33,905 nucleotides of DNA from NCBI GenBank assembly GCA_002405875.1, contig DHMR01000096.1, positions 35,392-69,296 on the forward strand, written 5' to 3'. The translations under genes and the position numbers were made by a program. The stretch is from a bacterium UBA4637 (GTDB taxonomy: Bacteria > Bacteroidota > Bacteroidia > Bacteroidales > Bacteroidaceae). This document shows positions 22,022-29,649 of this stretch, in pieces (the stretch's first letter is position 1; every line of letters begins with the position of its first letter). The notes beneath the pieces were generated by a model. It ran no database searches and had not been told where the DNA came from. It saw only the letters and a program-made list of their open reading frames with translations.

Positions 22022-23356
22022 TTAGTCTAATTTGTGAATAATCAAGCCACTACGCAGTTTTGGCTCAAACCAGGTTGCCTTCGGAGGCATGATCTTGCCG
22101 CTGTCCGCAATGTCCATAATCTGTTGCATCGTCACAGGGTGCAACGCCAACGCCATCTTCATCTCTCCACTGTCCACACGGCGCTTCAGCTCAGCGATGC
22201 CACGGAGGCCACCCACGAAGTCGATTCGCTTGTCGGAACGCAAGTCCTTGATGCCCAGTATCTCGTCAAGTATCAAGCGGGAGGAGATGTCCACGTCTAG
22301 CACGCCAATTGGGTCGCTGTCGTCGTAGGTACCCGGCTTGGCATACAAGCCATACCACTTGCCGTCGAGATAGATCAGGAAGCTATGGAGCACGGCTGGT
22401 TTCAAAATGTCGAGACCGCACTGCTGGATGGCTTCCTCGATAGGCATCTTCTCGTAGCAAGGGATGCCACCGTCTTCCTCCGCCACGTTGACATTGATGG
22501 AGTCAATCTCGATGACGTCGAAGTTCTTGGCGAGGGCGTTCAGGAACTGCTCCGAGGTCAAGCCGTTCAAGTCCTTGATCACTCGGTTGTAGTCGAGGAT
22601 GGTGAGCTGGCTGGCTGGGAAGCACACCGCCATGAAGTAGTTGTACTCCTCCTTGCCCGTGTGGTGAGGATTCTGCTTGGCCTTCTCCGCTCCCACCAAG
22701 GCTGCGGCGGCCGATCGATGGTGCCCGTCGGCGATGTAGAGGCTCGGCATCTTGGCAAACTCTGCCGTGATGGTCGCGATGTCACGGTCGTCGCTGACTA
22801 CCCAGAACTGATGGCGGAATCCATCGATTGGTGCGATGAAGTCATACTCCGGTGTCGTGGCTGCATAGCGAGCCAAGAGTTGGTTGAGGACGGGATCGTC
22901 GGGATAAGCGAAGAACACCGGTTCGATGTTGGCGTTGCATACACGCACATGCTTCATGCGGTCCTCCTCCTTGTCTCGGCGGGTCAGCTCATGTTTCTTG
23001 ATGACTCCCTTCATGTAGTCCTCGACATAGGCACCCACCACCAGGCCATACTGTGTCTTGCCGTTCATGGTCTGGGCGTAGATGTAATACTGTTCCTTGT
23101 CGTCTTGTCGCAGCCATCCCTTGTCCTGGAATTTCTGGAAGTTCTCCGCAGCGCTCTCATACACACGAGGGTCGTACTCGGAGGTGCCCGGCTCAAAGTT
23201 GATTTCCGGTTTGATGATATGATAAAGGCTCTTCTCGTTGTCGCCAGCCTCGGCACGAGCCTCTTCGGAATCGAGCACGTCGTAAGGGCGAGATTCCACC
23301 TGCTCCACCAGCTCCTTCGGAGGGCGAATGCCTTTGAATGGTTTTACTGTTGCCAT
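22022..23356 (-). CDS. DUF1015-family protein, possible serine kinase-like enzyme
   Basis: This 444-residue protein is a DUF1015 member. It opens with MATVKPFKGIRPPKE, has YDVLDSEEAR and an IADGHHRSAAAALVG motif with DGHHR at residues 210-214. The C-terminal part includes YAKPGTYDDSD and DILDEILGI-like sequence (RLILDEILGIKDL). DGHHR recalls the signature of free serine kinases of the ParB/sulfiredoxin fold (SerK, SbnI), so a phosphotransfer role is plausible but unproven. The frame is open to an ATG at 23434, but family similarity begins at the ATG at 23356. It lies downstream of serC and serA on the same strand, behind a terminator-like hairpin (23424-23468), and yigZ follows at once. The clustering with serine-pathway genes is the basis for the functional guess. 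Confidence 0.85.
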   Translation of the reverse strand: MATVKPFKGIRPPKELVEQVESRPYDVLDSEEARAEAGDNEKSLYHIIKPEINFEPGTSEYDPRVYESAAENFQKFQDKGWLRQDDKEQYYIYAQTMNGKTQYGLVVGAYVEDYMKGVIKKHELTRRDKEEDRMKHVRVCNANIEPVFFAYPDDPVLNQLLARYAATTPEYDFIAPIDGFRHQFWVVSDDRDIATITAEFAKMPSLYIADGHHRSAAAALVGAEKAKQNPHHTGKEEYNYFMAVCFPASQLTILDYNRVIKDLNGLTSEQFLNALAKNFDVIEIDSINVNVAEEDGGIPCYEKMPIEEAIQQCGLDILKPAVLHSFLIYLDGKWYGLYAKPGTYDDSDPIGVLDVDISSRLILDEILGIKDLRSDKRIDFVGGLRGIAELKRRVDSGEMKMALALHPVTMQQIMDIADSGKIMPPKATWFEPKLRSGLIIHKLD

Positions 23357-23423
23357 AACGTTTTCTGTGTTAGTGACCATCGCTATCCTGAGACGAGCGA
23401 CGGTCGAGGTTGTTAAAACATAA

Positions 23424-23468
23424 AAAGCCCACAAAGGATGTCTGGATCAAACACCCCTTGCGAGCTTT
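23424..23468 (-). terminator. Probable terminator or attenuator after serA
   Basis: On the minus strand, AAAGC (complement of 23464-23468) opens a stem closed by GCTTT (complement of 23424-23428), with CGCAAGG and CCTTTGTG pairing inside, and a T-rich stretch follows. The hairpin separates serA from the DUF1015 gene, which has no clear promoter of its own, so some read-through is likely. Confidence 0.55.
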
Positions 23469-23483
23469 AGTCTATTTCTTTTG

Positions 23484-24401
23484 TTATTTGTTTACCTGGA
23501 ACTTGGTGCAGCCATCCTTGAAGAAGGCGTTGATCTGCTTGGCAGCGGCGATACCCGCATTGATGTTGGCCTCGGCAGTCTGCGCACCCATCTTCTTAGG
23601 GGTTGAGAAGTAACGACCCTCGAACTTGGCAAACTCAGCGTCTGCGTCTGGCTTGATGTCGGTGATGTACTTCAAGTCCTCACGCTCAGCCAGCAGCTTC
23701 AAGAGTTCCTCCTCGTTGATCACCTCCTTGCGGGCGGTATTGATCAAGATGCCACCCTTAGGCATCTGGTTGACGGTCTTGTAGTCGATGCTCTTGATGG
23801 TCTCGGGAGTAGCTGGGATATGGAGGGACACGATGTCGTTGGTCTGGAACAACTCGTCCTGGCTCTTGCAAGCGTGAACGCCGGCTGCCTCGATGGCATC
23901 CGCAGGGCAGAAGGCATCGTAGGCAGACACTTCCATGCCAAAGCCCTTGGCGATGCGAGCCACGTTGCGACCCACATTACCGAATGCCAAGATACCCAAT
24001 TTCTTGCCCTTCAACTCGGACCCCGCCTTGCCGTTGTAGAAATTACGAACGGTGTAAACCAAGAGTCCGAACACCAACTCCGCCACGGCATTGGAGTTCT
24101 GACCCGGAGTATTCTCTGCCACCACGTGATGAGCGGTAGCGGCAGCCAAGTCGATGTTGTCGTAGCCTGCACCGGCGCGAACGACAATCTTCAAGTTCTT
24201 GGCGGCATCGAGCACTTCGGCCGTCACTTTGTCCGAACGGATAATCATGGCATCCACGTCCTTGACTGCGTCAAGAAGCTGCGCCTTTTCTGTATATTTC
24301 TCCAGCAAGACAAGTTCGTTGCCTGCTGCCTCTATTTCTTCTTTGATACCTTTGACAGCTGCTGCTGCGAAAGGCTTTTCAGTTGCAACTAATACTTTCA
24401 T
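23484..24401 (-). CDS. serA: D-3-phosphoglycerate dehydrogenase, short lysine-type form
   Basis: SerA oxidises 3-phosphoglycerate to 3-phosphohydroxypyruvate with NAD, the first step of serine synthesis. The 305-residue protein has the substrate-binding AGAGYDNIDL segment, the Rossmann motif LGILAFGNVGRNVA, and ILINTARKEVINEE. It has no C-terminal ACT or allosteric domain, so it is the short form. The usual catalytic His in the 'TPHxG' motif is replaced: the sequence is STPKKMGAQTAEA, with Lys at about residue 269. This agrees with the lysine-type (IIIK) enzymes described for Entamoeba and Bacteroidetes. It lies 59 nt downstream of serC on the same strand, and a terminator follows it. Confidence 0.95.
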   Translation of the reverse strand: MKVLVATEKPFAAAAVKGIKEEIEAAGNELVLLEKYTEKAQLLDAVKDVDAMIIRSDKVTAEVLDAAKNLKIVVRAGAGYDNIDLAAATAHHVVAENTPGQNSNAVAELVFGLLVYTVRNFYNGKAGSELKGKKLGILAFGNVGRNVARIAKGFGMEVSAYDAFCPADAIEAAGVHACKSQDELFQTNDIVSLHIPATPETIKSIDYKTVNQMPKGGILINTARKEVINEEELLKLLAEREDLKYITDIKPDADAEFAKFEGRYFSTPKKMGAQTAEANINAGIAAAKQINAFFKDGCTKFQVNK

Positions 24402-24460
24402 GTTATTGACTTTTAACTTATAACGTTTTACTTTTAAGTTAAAACCTAAAAGTTAAAATT

Positions 24461-25531
24461 TTAATGCTGTGCCTCGAAGTCCTGCATAGCCTTGACGAGA
24501 GCCTGTACACCTTCCATGGTCTGGGCGTTGTAGCAGCTGGCACGGAATCCACCTACGCTACGGTGTCCCTTGACACCCACCATGCCACGCTCGGTGGCAA
24601 ACTCGAGGAATGGCTTCTCCAACTCGGCATATTCATCGTTCATGACGAAGCAGATGTTCATCAACGAACGGGAAGCCTCCTCGACAGTACCCTTGAAGAG
24701 CTTGTTGCGGTCGATCTCGGCATAGAGCACGTCGGCACGCTCGTGGGCACGCTTGTCGGCAGCCTCGACGCCACCGTGGGCCTTCAACCAGCGAAGGTTC
24801 TCCATCAAGGAATAGATAGGAACCACAGGAGGAGTGTTGAACATGCTGCCCTTGTCCACATGAGTGCGGTAGTCGATCATCGTAGGCAACTCACGAGGAG
24901 CCTTGCCCAACATGTCGTCCTTGACCACGATGACGGTCACACCTGCCATGGAGAGGTTCTTCTGCGCACCGGCATAGATGGCGGTATACTTGGAAACATC
25001 CACAGGACGGCTCATGATGTCGGAGCTCATATCGGCGATCAAAGGAATCTTGACATCTGGATCACGACGCAACTCGGTACCGTAGATGGTGTTGTTGGAA
25101 GTGATGTGGAGGTAGTCGGCGTCGGCAGGCTCCTTGCCCTCAAACTGAGGATAGTAGGTGTAGTTGGCATCGGACGAGGATGCGATCTCCACGACCTCAC
25201 CAAAATGCTTCGCCTCTTTCATCGCCTTCTTGGCCCATGTACCCGAGTTGACGTAGGCAGCCTTCTTGATGAGGAAGTTGGCAGGAATCTGCATGAACTG
25301 CAAGGACGCACCACCACCGAGGAAGATTACGGAATAACCCTCAGGGATGTCGAGCAACTCCTTGAAAAGGGAGACTGCCTCATCAACTACTGGCTGGAAA
25401 TCCTTGGCACGATGGCTGATTTCCATCAATGAAAGACCTGAACCGTTGAAATCCAAAATCTGCTTAGCTGTGTTTTCAATCACTTCGCGTGGAAGCATTG
25501 ATGGACCTGCGTTAAAATTGTACTTCTTCAT
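24461..25531 (-). CDS. serC: Phosphoserine aminotransferase
   Basis: SerC converts 3-phosphohydroxypyruvate and glutamate to phosphoserine and 2-oxoglutarate with pyridoxal phosphate. The 356-residue product begins [16 protein letters not shown], as in the family. It has [14 protein letters not shown] for PLP-phosphate contact and the PLP-binding lysine at residue 191 in [28 protein letters not shown] and [18 protein letters not shown] complete the family's C-terminal part. It is the first gene of the serC-serA unit and is transcribed from a promoter at 25647-25678, with a leader of about 110 nt that can form two hairpins. No serB phosphatase gene is nearby. Confidence 0.97.
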   Translation of the reverse strand: MKKYNFNAGPSMLPREVIENTAKQILDFNGSGLSLMEISHRAKDFQPVVDEAVSLFKELLDIPEGYSVIFLGGGASLQFMQIPANFLIKKAAYVNSGTWAKKAMKEAKHFGEVVEIASSSDANYTYYPQFEGKEPADADYLHITSNNTIYGTELRRDPDVKIPLIADMSSDIMSRPVDVSKYTAIYAGAQKNLSMAGVTVIVVKDDMLGKAPRELPTMIDYRTHVDKGSMFNTPPVVPIYSLMENLRWLKAHGGVEAADKRAHERADVLYAEIDRNKLFKGTVEEASRSLMNICFVMNDEYAELEKPFLEFATERGMVGVKGHRSVGGFRASCYNAQTMEGVQALVKAMQDFEAQH

Positions 25532-25565
25532 CTTTTTTAATTATTTAAGTTTTTGATGGTATTCT

Positions 25566-25620
25566 ATTCCTACCTGGCAGGAATCATACCTACACAATAT
25601 CCCCCTGCGGGAACCTGTGT
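25566..25620 (-). promoter_or_regulatory. Structured 5' leader of serC
   Basis: Within the serC leader ATTCCT (25566-25571) pairs with AGGAAT (25579-25584) around a 7-nt loop, and ACACA (25592-25596) pairs with TGTGT (25616-25620) around an inner CCCC...GGG. The first would lie about 35 nt before the start codon. A regulatory role is possible but no known riboswitch class was recognised. Confidence 0.35.
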
Positions 25621-25646
25621 AAACAAATTAGATTGTATTACGACGG

Positions 25647-25678
25647 CGAAATTACAATATTTATTTGAAATCACCAAA
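25647..25678 (-). promoter_or_regulatory. Promoter of serC
   Basis: On the minus strand TTTG (25675-25678), a 20-bp spacer and TAATTTCG (25647-25654), one mismatch from the -7 consensus. The transcript would start near 25640. Confidence 0.55.
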
Positions 25679-25762
25679 TTTTTCTGCACATTTTTAGCAA
25701 AATGGGCAAAAATCTTACGATTTGCTATGCGCTTTTGTGAGTTCTATGTATTTTTATACAAA

Positions 25763-25791
25763 AAATGGCAAAACCCGAGGTCTTGCCATTT
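25763..25791 (-). terminator. Intrinsic terminator after the DEAD-box helicase gene
   Basis: A 13-bp stem (25763-25775 with 25779-25791) with a 3-nt loop and one mismatch that is a G-U pair on the minus strand. A T-rich stretch follows on the minus strand. It lies 20 nt after the stop at 25812. Confidence 0.75.
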
Positions 25792-25811
25792 CTGTCAATA
25801 TGTAAGCATTC

Positions 25812-27125
25812 TTATCTCACTTCTTCCAAGATTGTCTTGATTCCCTTGATTTTTTGTCCTTGTGTCAGTTTCAACACTTGCTTCACCTTGGGTCTCGATA
25901 CGGCTACGTAGGCATAGCGGTCCTTGACGTCGATCTTGCCGATCTCGGACGACTGCAACTGTCCTATCTTACAGAGATAGCCTACGATGTCGCCCTTGCT
26001 GATCTTGTCCTTCTTGCCCTTGCCGATGTAGAGCGTCGCCATCCTAGGCTTGGCTGGGGCTGGCAAGTCGGCGGGTATCTCATAGGTCTCCACCTCGGCA
26101 TCGACATACTCGGGGATTTGCTCGGAAGGACCCAACAGGAAGAAGGCCCTGCCCTGAGATTCCCATCGGGCGGTCCTGCCCACACGGTGGATGTAGCTGT
26201 CCTCGCTCTCAGGCAGGTGGTAATGAATGATGTTGTCGATGTCCGGGATGTCGAGTCCGCGGGCTCCCAAGTCAGTGCTGACGAAGATGTTGGCACTGCC
26301 GTTGCTGAACTTGTAGAGGGCATCCTCACGCTGCTTTTGCTCCAGTCCTCCATGGAAGGCGGAGGTCGAGAATCCCTCGCGGCGCAGGTAGTCGTTGGTG
26401 CGCTCCACGCTGTCACGGTAGTTGAGGAATACGATGCTGCTCTCGTCGCCCAGGCTTCGCAAGAGTTGGGACAAGGTCTCCAACTTGTCCTTTTGTGGAC
26501 TTTCCACCTTATATATATGCACACGCTCAGGCACCTGCTCGTCGTCGACACGGAAGTCGACGGTCTCTACCCGACCCATGTGTACGAATCGTGGAATTTC
26601 TTCCGCCTCGGTGGCGGACAGCAGGATGTGGCGTTCCAACTGTGGCAGGGATTCCACCAACCGGCTCATCTCGTCCTGGAATCCCATCTCCAGGCACTTG
26701 TCGAACTCGTCGATGATCAGGTACTTGATGTGGTCGGCGGAGAAATTACCCTTGTCCAGATGGTCGTTGAGACGACCCGGTGTGCCGAAGATAATCTGAG
26801 GCATCACCTTGTTCATCAAGCGATGCTCCTCCATGGTCATACGTCCACCATAGCAAGCCATTGTGCGGATGCCGCTGCCCATGCTCTTCAGCACATCCGC
26901 CGACTGCATGGCCAGTTCTCGACCCGGCGTGACCACTACCGCCTGTGGGTTGGGATTGCTCGAATCGACCAACTCCACCAAAGGCAAGAGATAGGCAAGG
27001 GTCTTGCCGCTGCCCGTAGGTGAGAGTACCACCACGTCCTTGTTGCCATGCAAGATGGCGTGGAAGGTGGCTTCCTGCATGGCGTTCGGCTCCATGCCCA
27101 ACTTGTCTAATATTTCGTTTATCAT
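25812..27125 (-). CDS. DEAD-box RNA helicase, DbpA-like
   Basis: This 437-residue helicase has the two RecA-like domains of the DEAD-box family. Motif I is SPTGSGKT (35-42), motif Ia TPGREL (66-71), motif Ib GTPGR (114-118), motif II DEFD (139-142; not the canonical DEAD), motif III SAT (170-172), and motif VI HRVGRTAR. The C-terminal 75 residues (ATLYIGKGKKDKISKGDIVG and YAYVAVSRPKVKQVL) match the DbpA RNA-binding domain, which in E. coli targets helix 92 of 23S rRNA. The likely role is in ribosome assembly or RNA remodelling in the cytoplasm. It has a terminator after the stop; upstream of its start lie 26-bp tandem repeats (27139-27203), and no clear promoter was identified. Confidence 0.93.
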   Translation of the reverse strand: MINEILDKLGMEPNAMQEATFHAILHGNKDVVVLSPTGSGKTLAYLLPLVELVDSSNPNPQAVVVTPGRELAMQSADVLKSMGSGIRTMACYGGRMTMEEHRLMNKVMPQIIFGTPGRLNDHLDKGNFSADHIKYLIIDEFDKCLEMGFQDEMSRLVESLPQLERHILLSATEAEEIPRFVHMGRVETVDFRVDDEQVPERVHIYKVESPQKDKLETLSQLLRSLGDESSIVFLNYRDSVERTNDYLRREGFSTSAFHGGLEQKQREDALYKFSNGSANIFVSTDLGARGLDIPDIDNIIHYHLPESEDSYIHRVGRTARWESQGRAFFLLGPSEQIPEYVDAEVETYEIPADLPAPAKPRMATLYIGKGKKDKISKGDIVGYLCKIGQLQSSEIGKIDVKDRYAYVAVSRPKVKQVLKLTQGQKIKGIKTILEEVR

Positions 27126-27138
27126 ATTTCCCTAATTG

Positions 27139-27203
27139 TTTTGTTTATCAAATCTTTCTGATTATTTTGTTTATCAAATCTTTCTGATTATTTTGTTTAT
27201 CAA
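27139..27203. repeat. 26-bp tandem repeats upstream of the helicase gene
   Basis: Two exact 26-bp units (27139-27164 and 27165-27190) and a 13-bp partial unit (27191-27203) share the core TTTTGTTTATCAA. They begin 14 nt upstream of the helicase start, within its leader or promoter region. Copy-number change could alter the spacing of regulatory elements. Confidence 0.9.
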
Positions 27204-27244
27204 TCCCTAACTTCTTCTCATGCTTAATTCCTGACTCCTCATTT

Positions 27245-28459
27245 TTAGCTCTTCTTGCTTCTCATCAGCTTGTCGATTTCATCGAACTCCTTTCCCATGT
27301 TGAGGTTCAGATAAATCGTGTAGAGAGGCAACGCCCACTTGTCGGTCGCCTTCGGCTCCAACTGCCGATACTTCTCTAGGTAAGGTTTTGCCTTGCGGTA
27401 GTACTGATTGATTTCAGCCGTATGTTTCTTGCTGACCAGTATGTTCTTGTCGAGCAAGACCGCCTGGTTGAAGTTGGCGATGCCTGCATTGTAATACACC
27501 TCGGGAAGGGAATCGTTTTTCGCCAACAGTTTCTCGCTGATGGCGAGGCTCTCCTGGTTCTTTCCCTGGTTGAGCAATAGTGTGCTCTTCGTAAACAGAT
27601 AAGTCGGATTTTCTGGTTCCAGCGCCAAGGCTCGGTTGGCGTAGACCATCGCAGAGTCAAGCTCGTTTCGGTCGACATAATATTCGACCAGACGAGGAAA
27701 GAAGAACGGAAACTTCGGCGCATGGGCGAAACCGTCCTGCAGCGTGTGGAGATATCGCACGGAATCCTTCTCCAGTTTGTAGGTCTCCGCGAGATATTGC
27801 AGCATATAGTTGTAATGCAACGTATCCTTCAAAGCCTCATACGAGTGATGGAGCGTCGCCTGGGCGTTCTTCATCTTGTAACCACAAAATACCGCCCAAT
27901 ATGAAACGGTCGGGATGCGGGCATCTTTCTGCCGATAGTTGTATTCGGCAAAGAGAGGGATGCTCGCACAGTGCAGGTATTGGTCAAGTTGCTGGTAGGC
28001 ATCCTTGTATTTCTGCTTGCGGATAAACCAGAGTCCACCGCTGAAGAGGTTGGGACGGATGCGGCTCAAGTATTCGGCATGCGACTTTCGGAACTCAATC
28101 TTCCCCCTGCCCTTCTTGTCGGTCAGCATCTCGATGGAGTCCATGTCCTGTGCGGTTGCAAACAGCTGGCGGGTCAACTGGAAGAGCTGCGCCGTGTCAT
28201 ACGACTGTTTCAGGTACAATTTCTCGTTGCCCTCCTCATACTGTTTGCGGATGGATTCGTAAAGGATGTTCCAAATCTTCAGATTTCTCTGGTTGGCGGA
28301 ATCCTTCAAGAGCTTTTGCATGCTCGCCTGGGCTTGAGGGAGATTCTTGCCTGCTTTCACATTGTCTTTGGCTGCCGCAATCTCCTTCTTTTGCGCCGCC
28401 AAAGGCAGGGCGCAAAAGAAGGAAACCAGCAGAATCAGTATCAAATTCAATCTTTTCAT
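27245..28459 (-). CDS. Exported TPR-like protein
   Basis: The product has a signal peptide (MKRLNLILILLVSFFCALPL, then AAQ) and a mature part of about 380 residues made mostly of helices. Repeated TPR-like segments are visible in the C-terminal half: DSAMVYANRALALEPENPTY, LLNQGKNQESLAISEKLLAK and YYRKAKPYLEKYRQLEP. The protein is therefore probably a periplasmic or outer-membrane-associated scaffold; its partner is unknown. The frame is open to an ATG at 28468, three codons earlier, but both starts keep the signal peptide; 28459 gives the usual MKR start. It is the last gene of a same-strand set behind the DUF6057-like gene (a gap of about 80 nt). It may act with that membrane protein. Confidence 0.85.
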   Translation of the reverse strand: MKRLNLILILLVSFFCALPLAAQKKEIAAAKDNVKAGKNLPQAQASMQKLLKDSANQRNLKIWNILYESIRKQYEEGNEKLYLKQSYDTAQLFQLTRQLFATAQDMDSIEMLTDKKGRGKIEFRKSHAEYLSRIRPNLFSGGLWFIRKQKYKDAYQQLDQYLHCASIPLFAEYNYRQKDARIPTVSYWAVFCGYKMKNAQATLHHSYEALKDTLHYNYMLQYLAETYKLEKDSVRYLHTLQDGFAHAPKFPFFFPRLVEYYVDRNELDSAMVYANRALALEPENPTYLFTKSTLLLNQGKNQESLAISEKLLAKNDSLPEVYYNAGIANFNQAVLLDKNILVSKKHTAEINQYYRKAKPYLEKYRQLEPKATDKWALPLYTIYLNLNMGKEFDEIDKLMRSKKS

Positions 28460-28541
28460 ACCTCTCATACCTCTCTAAATGATTACGTATTCCATCTATC
28501 TGACATCTAGTTGGCGATGCCTCTAGGCCAAGGAACACGCA

Positions 28542-29639
28542 TTACTTTTTGCCGTATTGGTAATAGTACCAGTAAGTGTTGCCATAAGTGTCACGAAGGG
28601 CAGCGTTGCGCTCCATCGGATTGGAGAACTTGCGCTCCAGGGTCTGGTAGTCCTGGAAGTCGGCTCCCATCACCGCATTGCGATACACAATCTTCGGGTG
28701 GGCACGTCGGTGCGTGTAAAGCATCAACGCTTCCTTGTAATGCTTTGGCATCGAATCACTTGTCAGCTTGTATTGTTTCTGTACTTCAGCCACAAATTGA
28801 TCTAGCTTCTTGTCCAGCAGAAGTCCGCAGAGCTGATAGTCGATAGGCTTCACATACCGCAGTTTGCCATTCTTCATAGGGTGCATCCACTTCGGCGTAC
28901 GCCACATCAGCGAACGGGTGGTGACGCTGTCTGGAATCATGGCCTTGCTACCTCCCACCAAAGGATAGGTAAAGAGTTTGTCGCCCATCTTACCCGTGTG
29001 ATGCAAGCATGCCACGCGCAGCATCGTCAGCGACGAGTCTGTCTCGGAAGTGCTCTTACCTACCTCCAGAGCCTCCTCGTAGTTGCCATCCATCATCAGG
29101 CGTTCCATCCTGACACGTTCATGGAAGATGGCGTTGCCGTTGGAGACGAGGATGACCACGAACATCATGACGATGAGCTGGAAGAGGTTGACCCACATGC
29201 GATGCGACATCCACTGGTCGGAATGCCCTTCTGCCTCGTAGGGCTCCAACTGGTGGAACACCCACATCGCCCCGGCAAAGAGCACGAGCAGCAGGGGTAT
29301 GATCCACGCCCAGGCTCCCATCGAATGGCACTTGCTCATGTCGCACGACACGTCGGTGATGAAGGCCAGGATGAGAAAGGATGGAAAGTAGGTCAGCGCA
29401 TGAAACATCTTCTTCACGCGGGTCGCGGCATACACTCCGAGATGCAACAAGTAGAGCACCAGGGTCGTCAGGACGGGATACAACGTGTAGTTGTAGGTCG
29501 TAAGGCCGTGTGACAGCTCATGCTGGGCTACAGCCAGAACCTCCGCTTGATAGCATCTCAAGTATAAATACGTAAAAATGATAAAGACGATAGCACACGT
29601 CAGACGCATCTTGGTCGTGCTATTTCTTTTCTTTTCCAT
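28542..29639 (-). CDS. DUF6057-like membrane protein
   Basis: This 365-residue protein has a membrane-bound N-terminal half with about five hydrophobic segments (near 12-28, 52-72, 85-95, 107-128 and 148-166) and a soluble C-terminal half. After the last segment, SNGNAIFHERVRMERLMMDGNY and YEEALEVGK resemble the DUF6057 family, in which the soluble half is TPR-like. The assignment comes from memory and is moderate. The start is 10 nt after the glgB stop, so it is in the same operon as glgB. It may serve as a membrane anchor or sensor for the TPR protein encoded next to it; that is an inference from gene order. Confidence 0.75.
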   Translation of the reverse strand: MEKKRNSTTKMRLTCAIVFIIFTYLYLRCYQAEVLAVAQHELSHGLTTYNYTLYPVLTTLVLYLLHLGVYAATRVKKMFHALTYFPSFLILAFITDVSCDMSKCHSMGAWAWIIPLLLVLFAGAMWVFHQLEPYEAEGHSDQWMSHRMWVNLFQLIVMMFVVILVSNGNAIFHERVRMERLMMDGNYEEALEVGKSTSETDSSLTMLRVACLHHTGKMGDKLFTYPLVGGSKAMIPDSVTTRSLMWRTPKWMHPMKNGKLRYVKPIDYQLCGLLLDKKLDQFVAEVQKQYKLTSDSMPKHYKEALMLYTHRRAHPKIVYRNAVMGADFQDYQTLERKFSNPMERNAALRDTYGNTYWYYYQYGKK

Positions 29640-29649
29640 AAGTTATTTC

